Of a DNA stretch of 20,333 nt, positions 7,080 through 15,138 are shown in pieces. The translations under genes and the position numbers were made by a program. The stretch is from Phocaeicola_A sp964444735 (GTDB lineage Bacteria > Bacteroidota > Bacteroidia > Bacteroidales > Bacteroidaceae). The stretch is taken from the NCBI GenBank assembly GCA_964444735.1, contig CAYUIJ010000039.1, positions 1-20,333 of the forward strand. Direction: 5' to 3'. Below the pieces are notes generated by a model. That model was not told where the DNA came from. It made no database searches and saw nothing but the letters and a program-made list of their open reading frames with translations. The first letter of the stretch is position 1, and each line of letters starts with the position of its first letter.

Positions 7080-7701
7080 CCTTTTTTGAAATATGCCGGC
7101 TAAGATAACCATTATAAAAAATCAACATTGCAATAATTCCACAACTAATGGCCGCATCCGCAAAGTTAAAAATCGGGCTGAAGAAAATAAAATGGTCCCC
7201 TCCTATTCCCGGCAACCATTCCGGCCAGTACATGTCAATAATGGGGAAATAGAACATATCTACTACCTTTCCATGCAATATTGAAGTGTATCCTTCGCCC
7301 CATGGCACAAACTGAGCTATCTGAAACGGAGTGCTTTCAGAAAATATCATCCCATAAAACACGCTATCTATAATATTGCCCGCAGCACCGGCCAATATCA
7401 GCGACAAACATACTATAAATCCTGTTTTTACATTTCCTTTTTTTATAAGCTTATACAAATAACACACAATCACACATACAACTATTATACGAAACGAAGT
7501 AAGAAACAATTTACCAAACAGCTCCATACCAAAAGCCATTCCGTTATTTTCTGTAAAATATATATAAAACCAGTCTGCTATGCGAATGCTTTCATGATAA
7601 AACATTGATGTCTTTACCACAGCCTTTATTATCTGATCAACGGCCAGCACCAATATGATGATAAAAACAGCAAGTCTTCCCTGAGTAAACAACTTTTTCA
7701 T
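7063..7701 (-). CDS. lspA: Lipoprotein signal peptidase (signal peptidase II)
   Basis: A 212-residue inner-membrane aspartyl protease that removes signal peptides from diacylglyceryl-modified prolipoproteins. Visible signatures are DQIIK at 22-26, ENNGMAFG at 51-58 (usual N-x-G-x-A-F-G), GNIID with catalytic Asp112, and FNFADAAI with catalytic Asp182. Four hydrophobic segments are present. The spacing between the two aspartates is 70 residues, much longer than in E. coli LspA, because of an inserted stretch (roughly 117-168) rich in aromatic residues and ending near the last periplasmic turn; long inserts of this kind are usual in Bacteroidetes LspA. It is the first gene of a minus-strand unit with DUF4296 and the 107-aa gene. 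No good promoter is visible between it and the terminator at 7731-7781. Confidence 0.93.
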   Translation of the reverse strand: MKKLFTQGRLAVFIIILVLAVDQIIKAVVKTSMFYHESIRIADWFYIYFTENNGMAFGMELFGKLFLTSFRIIVVCVIVCYLYKLIKKGNVKTGFIVCLSLILAGAAGNIIDSVFYGMIFSESTPFQIAQFVPWGEGYTSILHGKVVDMFYFPIIDMYWPEWLPGIGGDHFIFFSPIFNFADAAISCGIIAMLIFYNGYLSRHISKKDEKSE

Positions 7702-7730
7702 TTACCAATTATCTTATTAAAGGATACAAG

Positions 7731-7781
7731 AAAAAACGCAAATCACCCGCTCAAAAAATGATTGTGCAATTTGCGTTTTTT
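7731..7781 (-). terminator. Terminator between the dksA-like gene and lspA
   Basis: AAAAAACGCAAAT (7731-7743) pairs with ATTTGCGTTTTTT (7769-7781) as a 13-bp inverted repeat with a 25-nt loop. The A and T runs at its edges make it a possible intrinsic terminator in either direction. On the minus strand it lies upstream of lspA and after the ileS/dksA-like pair has ended (stop at 7802), so it would separate the two units or attenuate read-through. The stem has a small GC core, so strength is moderate. Confidence 0.55.
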
Positions 7782-7801
7782 TCCTTTTAGCTTTTTATTG
7801 A

Positions 7802-8179
7802 TCACTTTTTAGCTTGTTTAGCTTCAATACTCAATGTCGCATGCGGTACTGCGCGTAAACGTTCTGCGGGAATCAACTTGCCAGTCTCACGACAAATACC
7901 ATAAGTCTTGTTTTCAATGCGCACAAGTGCCGCCTGCAGCCCTTGAATAAATTTTAACTCGCGCTGCGCCAACCGGGTTGTTTCCTCTTTTGACAAGGTA
8001 TTGGCTCCTTCTTCCAATATCTTATATGTCGGAGAGGTATCACCGACATCATTACCGTCAACATTCATCATGCTCGCTCTTAATTGTTCATAATTTTTTT
8101 GAGCAGTGTGAAGCTTTTCAAGGATAATTGCCCGGAATTCCTCTAACTCTGCATCAGAGTACCTAGTCTTCTCAGCCAT
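7802..8179 (-). CDS. DksA/TraR-family protein with a degenerate zinc finger
   Basis: 125 residues. DksA-type proteins bind the RNA polymerase secondary channel and adjust transcription, often with ppGpp. The N-terminal half is predicted helical coiled coil with acidic residues at the likely tip (NVDGNDVGD near 39-47), as in DksA. The C-terminal block YGICRETGKLIPAERLRAVP at 93-112 is the family zinc-finger region, but only the first of the four Cys survives (Cys96). The other three positions read Thr99, Ser117 and Ala120, so zinc binding by this site is not expected. This form is common in annotated Bacteroidetes DksA/TraR proteins as far as I recall. It starts 24 bases after ileS and is probably cotranscribed with it. 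Whether it binds polymerase is inferred from family membership only. Confidence 0.85.
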   Translation of the reverse strand: MAEKTRYSDAELEEFRAIILEKLHTAQKNYEQLRASMMNVDGNDVGDTSPTYKILEEGANTLSKEETTRLAQRELKFIQGLQAALVRIENKTYGICRETGKLIPAERLRAVPHATLSIEAKQAKK

Positions 8180-8203
8180 AACAATATTATTTTAGATTAA
8201 GAT

Positions 8204-11200
8204 TCAGTTTTCCTTAGTAACTTTAATAAATAACGCGACATCATCAACCTTCAATTCTGTGCCAGACTCAACATTATCTACCAAATTCAAAGAATTTGCC
8301 AATACTTGATTGCAAATATAGCCATTATATTCATTTACGGCATCATCAGTATGAGAATTTTTAGACAAGAGTATTCTTATTCTGTCTGTAATCTCAAACC
8401 CGCAACTCTTTCGAATATTCTGAATACGATTAACCAATTCACGGGCCATACCTTCGCGTCTCAATTCGTCAGTAATTGTAACTTCCAATGCAACAGTCAG
8501 TTTTCCTTCATTTGCAACCAGCCATCCCGGAATATCTTCACTGAAAATCTCAATATCTGTCGCTTCCACAGTCGCATCTCCATTTTCCAAATGGAAAGTA
8601 TACCGACCATTTTTCTCCAATTCAAGAATAGCATCCTGTGACATTTCCGCAACGGCTGCCGCTACCGCTTTCATCCGCTTCCCAAATTTCGGACCCAGTT
8701 TCCTGAAATCACATTTTACTTTCTTGACAAGAATATCCCTGTCATTCTCAACGAATTTCAATTCTTTTACATTCACCTCACTCATAATAAGTGACTTGAC
8801 AGCTTCAATGTGTGCACGCTGAGCATCATCCTGCACAGGAATCATTATACGCTGCAAAGGCTGACGAACCTTAATCTTAACCTTACGGCGCAAAGCAAGA
8901 ACCATAGAGGTCACACTCTGGGTCATCTGCATCCGTGCTTCCAGTCCTGAATCAATCAGAGTTTCATTGCATACCGGGAACTTAGCCAAATGTACCGATA
9001 CTGCATTGTCACGTTCTGTCACTGCCTCCAAATCCTTGAACAGCCTGTCGGCATAGAAAGGAGCAATCGGAGCCATCAACTTAGAGACAGTTTCCAGGCA
9101 CACATATAATGTCTGATATGCAGAAAGCTTGTCTTCCGACATCGAACCACCCCAGAAACGTTTACGATTCAAGCGCACATACCAGTTAGACAAATTATCA
9201 TTCACAAAAGCCTGAATCAAGCGTCCCGCCTTAGTAGGTTCATAATCACTATAACACGCATCTACATTCTTGATCAAGGAATTAAGCAATGAAAGGATCC
9301 ATCGGTCAATTTCCGGACGTTTTTCAACAGGGACATCCTCTTCTTCGTATCTGAATCCATCCACGTTAGCATACAGCGCAAAGAACGAATATGTATTATA
9401 TAATGTATCAAAGAATTTACGACGAACTTCATCAACTCCGTCCATATCAAATTTCAAGTTATCCCACGGTGAAGAATTGGTTATCATATACCACCGAAGA
9501 GGATCCGATCCGTATTTTTCTATTGCTCCAAACGGGTCTACTGCATTCCCCAAACGCTTTGACATCTTGTTTCCATTCTTGTCAAGTACCAATCCGTTTG
9601 ATATGACAGCCTTGTATGCAACGCTGTCAAATACCATAGTGGCTATGGCATGCAAAGTAAAGAACCATCCACGTGTCTGGTCAACACCTTCTGCAATAAA
9701 ATCAGCCGGATATACAAAATGCTGATCTAGCTTTTCCTTATTTTCAAACGGATAATGTATCTGAGCGTATGGCATCGCACCCGAATCAAACCAAACGTCA
9801 ATCAAGTCCGTTTCGCGCTTCATAGGAAGACCGCTTTCTGAAACCAGAACTATATCGTCCACATAAGGACGGTGCAAATCGATCTTATCATAATTTTCCT
9901 TAGTATATACTCCCGGAACAAAGCCGTTGTCCTTATACGGATTCGATTCCATAAATCCTGCAGCAACCGCTTTTTCTATCTCATTGTACAACTCTTCGAC
10001 CGATCCAATGCATTTTTCTTCCTTGTTTTCAGAACGCCAGATTGGCAATGGAGTACCCCAATAACGAGAACGACTTAAGTTCCAGTCGTTCAAATTCTCC
10101 AGCCATTTTCCAAAACGTCCGATTCCGGTTGATTCCGGTTTCCAGTTAATGGTTTTGTTCAACTCTATCATGCGATCCTTGCATGCAGTAGAGCGAATAA
10201 ACCAGCTGTCCAATGGATAGTAAAGAACCGGTTTGTCCGTACGCCAGCAGTGAGGGTAATTATGCACATGCCTTTCTATTTTGAATGCCTGATTATCAGC
10301 TTTCATCAGCATACAGATAGAGACATCCAACGTTTCATCCTTATCGGTCAAATTCGGATCATACGCATTTTTCACGAAACGGCCCTCAAATTCCTTATAT
10401 AAATCAACGTTTACATAATTGCGTACGAACTCGTCATCCAATTCATTCAACAGATAGAATTTTCCTTGCAAGTCAACCATCGGACGATGCTCCCCCTTTT
10501 TATTTACCAACTGCAAGGGGGGAACACCCGCAGCTTTTGCCACTTGGGCATCATCAGCACCGAATGTAGGCGCAATATGTACAATACCTGTACCTTCTTC
10601 TGTTGTTACATAATCACCGGCTATCACTCTGAAAGCGCCTTCTCCTGGATTTACCCAAGGAAACAGTTGCTCATATTCCATTCCTATCAAGTCTGTCCCC
10701 TTGTATTCGGCAACCACTTTAAATGGTATCAGTTTATCGCCCGGTTTATATAAATTCAAATCCAAGCCTTCAGCTTTTTGATTAAAATGAGCATACAGCA
10801 ACGGTTTAGCCAATACTACCGTAATCTTCTCGCCGGTATATCCATTATATGACCGGACGGCTACATAATCAATCTTAGGGCCAACACAAAGAGCTGTATT
10901 TGACGGAAGAGTCCACGGAGTAGTAGTCCAGGCAATAAAGTAAGGATTACCCCATTCCGCCATTTCCTGACGAGGATTCTTCATTTTGAATTGCGCCACC
11001 ACAGTTGTATCTTTCACATCCCGGTAACATCCCGGCAGATTCAGCTCATGTGAGCTTAATCCGGTTCCAGCTGCCGGAGAATACGGCTGAATGGTATATC
11101 CTTTATATAAAAGATTCCTGTTATACAATTGCGTCAGCAACCACCACAAAGTCTCAATATAACGGTTATCATAGGTAATATACGGATTATCCAAATCTAT

Positions 11201-11629
11201 CCAATATCCCATTTCATGAGTCAGGTCAGTCCATTCTTTCGTAAATTTCATTACGTCTTGACGACACTCCTTATTATACTCGGCAACGGAGATTGTCTTT
11301 CCGATATCTTCTTTGGTAATGCCAAGTTTCTTTTCCACTCCCAGCTCGACAGGAAGTCCATGAGTATCCCATCCGGCCTTACGCTTTACCTGAAAACCTT
11401 TCATGGTTTTATACCGGCAGAATGTATCTTTTATAGAACGTGCCATAACATGGTGAATACCCGGCATGCCATTGGCAGAAGGAGGCCCTTCAAAAAACAC
11501 AAAAGAGGGGCACCCCTCACGTTCAGTCATACTTCTGGTGAAAACATCATTTTCATCCCATTCTCTCAGTACCTCCTTATTTACCTGTGACAGATCCAAT
11601 TGCCCATATTCAGCAAACGTCTTACTCAT
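8204..11629 (-). CDS. ileS: Isoleucyl-tRNA synthetase, type 2 (IleRS2), with swapped HIGH motif
   Basis: A class I synthetase of 1141 residues that charges tRNA-Ile, using start MSKTFAEYGQ at 11627-11629; the ATG at 11633-11635 is also possible. An in-frame ATG at 11680 would lie within the promoter and is rejected. The HIGH-motif region reads ANGMPGIHH at residues 52-60, giving G-I-H-H instead of H-x-G-H. The second signature is KMSKR at 688-692 (Arg instead of Ser, a type-2 trait). The editing domain is present: WTTTPWTLPSN at 234-244 and GTGIVHIAPTFGADD further on. QPYSPAAGTGLSSHE lacks the cysteines seen in some relatives. Length and motifs place it with the eukaryote-like type-2 enzymes, which resist mupirocin. 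It is divergent from addA and followed by the dksA-like gene. Confidence 0.95.
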   Translation of the reverse strand: MSKTFAEYGQLDLSQVNKEVLREWDENDVFTRSMTEREGCPSFVFFEGPPSANGMPGIHHVMARSIKDTFCRYKTMKGFQVKRKAGWDTHGLPVELGVEKKLGITKEDIGKTISVAEYNKECRQDVMKFTKEWTDLTHEMGYWIDLDNPYITYDNRYIETLWWLLTQLYNRNLLYKGYTIQPYSPAAGTGLSSHELNLPGCYRDVKDTTVVAQFKMKNPRQEMAEWGNPYFIAWTTTPWTLPSNTALCVGPKIDYVAVRSYNGYTGEKITVVLAKPLLYAHFNQKAEGLDLNLYKPGDKLIPFKVVAEYKGTDLIGMEYEQLFPWVNPGEGAFRVIAGDYVTTEEGTGIVHIAPTFGADDAQVAKAAGVPPLQLVNKKGEHRPMVDLQGKFYLLNELDDEFVRNYVNVDLYKEFEGRFVKNAYDPNLTDKDETLDVSICMLMKADNQAFKIERHVHNYPHCWRTDKPVLYYPLDSWFIRSTACKDRMIELNKTINWKPESTGIGRFGKWLENLNDWNLSRSRYWGTPLPIWRSENKEEKCIGSVEELYNEIEKAVAAGFMESNPYKDNGFVPGVYTKENYDKIDLHRPYVDDIVLVSESGLPMKRETDLIDVWFDSGAMPYAQIHYPFENKEKLDQHFVYPADFIAEGVDQTRGWFFTLHAIATMVFDSVAYKAVISNGLVLDKNGNKMSKRLGNAVDPFGAIEKYGSDPLRWYMITNSSPWDNLKFDMDGVDEVRRKFFDTLYNTYSFFALYANVDGFRYEEEDVPVEKRPEIDRWILSLLNSLIKNVDACYSDYEPTKAGRLIQAFVNDNLSNWYVRLNRKRFWGGSMSEDKLSAYQTLYVCLETVSKLMAPIAPFYADRLFKDLEAVTERDNAVSVHLAKFPVCNETLIDSGLEARMQMTQSVTSMVLALRRKVKIKVRQPLQRIMIPVQDDAQRAHIEAVKSLIMSEVNVKELKFVENDRDILVKKVKCDFRKLGPKFGKRMKAVAAAVAEMSQDAILELEKNGRYTFHLENGDATVEATDIEIFSEDIPGWLVANEGKLTVALEVTITDELRREGMARELVNRIQNIRKSCGFEITDRIRILLSKNSHTDDAVNEYNGYICNQVLANSLNLVDNVESGTELKVDDVALFIKVTKEN

Positions 11630-11669
11630 AATCATGTGTTTTATTATTTCATCTTTTTTTATTGACGCG

Positions 11670-11701
11670 CAAAAATACAAAGAAAAACAGTGTGAAAGAA
11701 A
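11670..11701 (-). promoter_or_regulatory. Promoter of ileS
   Basis: On the minus strand TATTTTTG (11670-11677) matches TAnnTTTG, with TTTC about 20 bases upstream (11698-11701) as a 3-of-4 -33 box. Transcription would begin near 11663, about 34 bases before the ATG at 11629. This excludes the longer reading-frame start at 11680. No T-box or other leader structure is evident. Confidence 0.55.
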
Positions 11702-11879
11702 GTTTTTAACTACGAATTACAAATGAAAAGCAAAACCATGCAAAAAAGAACTAACTATTAAGGAATACGCATAAAAATGAAATCAACAAATCATATCCTG
11801 TTTAGCGCAACAAAAAACAAACAATCAGTAAATACGTGACCGGGAATAAGGAAGTAGTAAAAGAACAGGCAGTCACAAG

Positions 11880-11896
11880 TATTTTTCGTATCTTTA
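11880..11896 (+). promoter_or_regulatory. Candidate promoter region of addAB
   Basis: Two 7-of-8 matches to the -7 box lie here, TATTTTTC (11880-11887) and TATCTTTA (11889-11896), 47-56 bases before the addA ATG. Neither has a convincing -33 TTTG upstream, so the assignment is tentative. The rest of the 300-base gap between ileS and addA shows no gene. Confidence 0.3.
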
Positions 11897-11942
11897 CATC
11901 ATCAAAATTCATTCCAACCAATTTCTTAGCACATTCAAAAAA

Positions 11943-14900
11943 ATGGAAAACAATTCGGAACTCATTGTATATAAAGCTTCGGCCGGTTCGGGAAAAACAT
12001 TCACACTGGCTGTTGAATACATCAAATTGCTCATATCCAATCCCTATGCGTACCGCAGCATTCTGGCCGTGACGTTTACCAATAAGGCAACAACCGAAAT
12101 GAAAGAACGTATTCTGGGACAACTTTTCGGAATAGCCACCGCCGACAGCAGTTCAGAAGCCTATCTGGATGTGATAAAAGAATCCATGCAACTGCCCGAA
12201 GAAGAAATACGCAACCGGGCACGCAAGGCATTGTCACTGCTGATTCATGACTACAGCCGGTTCAGGGTAGAAACCATTGACTCGTTTTTTCAGTCGGTAA
12301 TGCGCAACCTGGCCCGTGAACTGGAATTAGGCGCCAATATGAACATTGTATTGAGCAACGAGAAAGTGCTGAGCGATGCTGTCGATGCCATGATTGAGAA
12401 ACTGAACCGCAAATCGGCCATTCTGACCTGGCTGCTGGAATTCATTCAGGAACGTATAGCCAACGACAAGCACTGGAATGTATCCGATGAAATAAAATCG
12501 TTTGGAAGTAACATATTCGATGAAACTTATATCGAAAAAGGAGACGAGCTGCGCAATAAACTGAAAAATCCGCAAACCATTCCACAGTATAAAAGGAAAC
12601 TGGAATATGTCCAAGATGAGGTAAAAGACGTAATGAGCGGATTTGCCGAACAGTTTTTTTGCATCATGGAGCAAAGCGGAATACGGCCTGAAGAACTGAT
12701 ACGGAAAGAAAAAGGTATCATGAGTTATTTCGTAAAACTGAAAAACAACAATTACGATGACTCCATACGGAACGAAACGGTAAAATGTTGTCTGGAAGCT
12801 CCCGAGAATTGGACTTCAAAGTCATCACCTTACCGTAAGGAAATCATCTCACTGGCATTTTCACAGCTTATTCCACTGCTTGAGGAAACCGAAAAATACC
12901 GTACAACCTGTAACTGGAAACTCAATTCAAGCAGCCTTTCTCTCCGCTATTTAAACCAAATGCGATTACTGACGCATATTGACGAGGAAGTGCGTGAAGA
13001 AAACCAACGTGCCAACCGCTTTCTGTTGTCTGATACCAACAATCTGTTGCACAGACTGATACAAGAGAGCGATTCATCGTTCGTGTTTGAAAAAACCGGC
13101 GCCACACTGAAACATGTCATGATTGACGAATTTCAAGACACCTCGCGCATGCAATGGAACAATTTCAGAACATTGCTTACCGAAAGCCTGTCGCAAGGCT
13201 CAGGCAGTCTCATTGTGGGCGATGTCAAGCAGTCTATCTATCGCTGGAGAAACGGTGACTGGAGTATTCTGAACAATTTGCGAGGCAAAATGGGCGGAAC
13301 ATTTCCCATCATTGAAAAGCATCTGAACATTAACCGACGCAGTGAAAGCAATATCATACACTTCAACAACGAAATCTTTACGGCCGGATGTGCATGGCTG
13401 AACAACATTTACCACGAGGAAACAGGACAGGATTGCGAAGACCTGATTCAGGCTTATCAGGACGTATGCCAGGAGTCGCCCCGAAAAGAGGCCAAAGGAT
13501 ATGTACGTATTGAGTTCCTTGACAAAAATGAGGGAATGACTTATGAGGAACGCACCTTGGAACAACTGGCCTTTCAGGTAAACAGTCTTGTCAGCGAAGG
13601 CGTAAACCTTTCAGACATCACCATCCTAGTACGCAAGAACAAGAACATTCCTGTCATCGCAAACTATTTCAGCCAAAACCAGCCATTCAGAATCGTTTCC
13701 GATGAAGCGTTCCGCCTTGACGCCTCATCATGCGTATGCGCGCTTATTGACGCATTACGTTATCTGACAGCACCCGATGACACCATTGCATTGGCCACGC
13801 TTGCTTCAGTCTATCAGCACGAAGTTCTGAAAAATGCAATTGACTGGAATACGCTGCTTCTAGGAGATACCCGATCTTTCATTCCACAGCAATTCATAAA
13901 CGAACAGAATACCTTGAGACTCATGCCACTTTACGAATTACTTGAAAGCGTTTTCCGTATGTTCAACCTCGCGGCACTTCAGGAACAAGACGCCTATCTC
14001 TTTGCATTCTTCGATGCCGTAAGTGATTACCTTCAGGAAAACTCATCAGACATTGACTCTTTTCTTACTTACTGGGAAGACGAACTGAGAAACAAGACTA
14101 TCCCGTCCGGAGAACTGGAAGGTATCCGCATATACTCTATCCACAAATCAAAAGGACTGGAATTTCATACCGTCATTATTCCGTTCTGTGACTGGAGCCT
14201 TGAAAATGAAGTAAACAATCAGCTGATATGGTGCACTCCGGAAGATGCCCCATATAATGATTTGAACATTGTGCCTGTAAACTACTCAAAGGCAATGCTA
14301 CAGTCTACCTACCGCAATGACTACAACCATGAGCGCCTGCAGCTGTGGGTTGATAACCTGAATCTGCTTTATGTGGCATTTACTCGCGCGTCAAAGAACC
14401 TGATAGTAATGGCAAACAACGGAAAGAGCAACAGCATTTCAACGCTGATTCATGAAACATTAGAGCCGGTCAGCAGACAGCTTAACGGAAATTTTGAAGA
14501 AAACGTTTTCACCTTTGGCGTTCTCTGCTCCACAGAAAAGGAAAAAGAGAAAAGCCAAAATACAAACCGGCTCACAAGCCTCCCGCAAAACTGCATTGTA
14601 AAAATGGAATCGTTTGACAGCAAGATAGATTTCCGCCAGTCAAACCAATCGACCGGATTCATAAACAACAACGAAGAAGATGACCAGACCCATTATATCA
14701 AGCAGGGAAGACTGCTTCACCATCTGTTTTCGGCCATCCATACGGCAGACAACGTTGAACCGATACTGTACCAAATGAACAGCGAAGGTTTGTTCGACTC
14801 AGAAATAACAGTCAGACAAATCCGCATGCTGATACAAAAGGCTCTTTCCAATCCGAAAGCTAAAGACTGGTTCTCGGGAGAATGGGATCTGTTCAACGAA

Positions 14901-15125
14901 CGTTCCATCATTTATACCGACAATGGTGAAATGCAGACACGACGCCCAGACCGCGTAATGATTAAAGATAATGAGGTAATTGTAGTAGATTTCAAATTCG
15001 GAAAGAAAAGCACCGCATACAACAGACAGGTGGAGAGCTATATGCAATTGTTCAGCCGGATGGGATATAAAAGCGTTCACGGCTATTTATGGTACATTTA
15101 CACGAACGAACTGGAACAAGTTTAA
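11943..15125 (+). CDS. addA: AddA/RecB-like UvrD-family helicase-nuclease subunit
   Basis: 1060 residues; the motor and nuclease subunit of an AddAB-type complex that resects double-strand breaks for RecA loading. Superfamily 1 helicase motifs appear in order: Walker A ASAGSGKT at 12-19, motif Ia TFTNKAT at 44-50, motif II DEFQDTS at 395-401, motif III GDVKQSIYRWR at 426-436, motif V SIHKSKGLEF at 732-741, and motif VI LYVAFTRAS at 809-817. The C-terminus is a PD-(D/E)XK RecB-type nuclease with RRPDRVM (Asp1003), VDFKFGK (Asp1016, Lys1018) and the Q-x-x-x-Y block QVESY, all apparently intact. The stop is 13 bases from the addB ATG. The gene is divergent from ileS. Neighbour, length and domains support AddA over UvrD or PcrA. 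Confidence 0.9.
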   Translation: MENNSELIVYKASAGSGKTFTLAVEYIKLLISNPYAYRSILAVTFTNKATTEMKERILGQLFGIATADSSSEAYLDVIKESMQLPEEEIRNRARKALSLLIHDYSRFRVETIDSFFQSVMRNLARELELGANMNIVLSNEKVLSDAVDAMIEKLNRKSAILTWLLEFIQERIANDKHWNVSDEIKSFGSNIFDETYIEKGDELRNKLKNPQTIPQYKRKLEYVQDEVKDVMSGFAEQFFCIMEQSGIRPEELIRKEKGIMSYFVKLKNNNYDDSIRNETVKCCLEAPENWTSKSSPYRKEIISLAFSQLIPLLEETEKYRTTCNWKLNSSSLSLRYLNQMRLLTHIDEEVREENQRANRFLLSDTNNLLHRLIQESDSSFVFEKTGATLKHVMIDEFQDTSRMQWNNFRTLLTESLSQGSGSLIVGDVKQSIYRWRNGDWSILNNLRGKMGGTFPIIEKHLNINRRSESNIIHFNNEIFTAGCAWLNNIYHEETGQDCEDLIQAYQDVCQESPRKEAKGYVRIEFLDKNEGMTYEERTLEQLAFQVNSLVSEGVNLSDITILVRKNKNIPVIANYFSQNQPFRIVSDEAFRLDASSCVCALIDALRYLTAPDDTIALATLASVYQHEVLKNAIDWNTLLLGDTRSFIPQQFINEQNTLRLMPLYELLESVFRMFNLAALQEQDAYLFAFFDAVSDYLQENSSDIDSFLTYWEDELRNKTIPSGELEGIRIYSIHKSKGLEFHTVIIPFCDWSLENEVNNQLIWCTPEDAPYNDLNIVPVNYSKAMLQSTYRNDYNHERLQLWVDNLNLLYVAFTRASKNLIVMANNGKSNSISTLIHETLEPVSRQLNGNFEENVFTFGVLCSTEKEKEKSQNTNRLTSLPQNCIVKMESFDSKIDFRQSNQSTGFINNNEEDDQTHYIKQGRLLHHLFSAIHTADNVEPILYQMNSEGLFDSEITVRQIRMLIQKALSNPKAKDWFSGEWDLFNERSIIYTDNGEMQTRRPDRVMIKDNEVIVVDFKFGKKSTAYNRQVESYMQLFSRMGYKSVHGYLWYIYTNELEQV

Positions 15126-15138
15126 ACAACGTTTGCTT

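Noticed and set aside
7080..7112. Upstream ATG start for the DUF4296 gene at 7112
   Set aside because: It places eleven extra residues before an otherwise typical lipoprotein signal and overlaps lspA further.
11630..11680. Upstream ATG start for ileS at 11680
   Set aside because: It overlaps the -7 box TATTTTTG at 11670-11677; the added residues do not look like IleRS.
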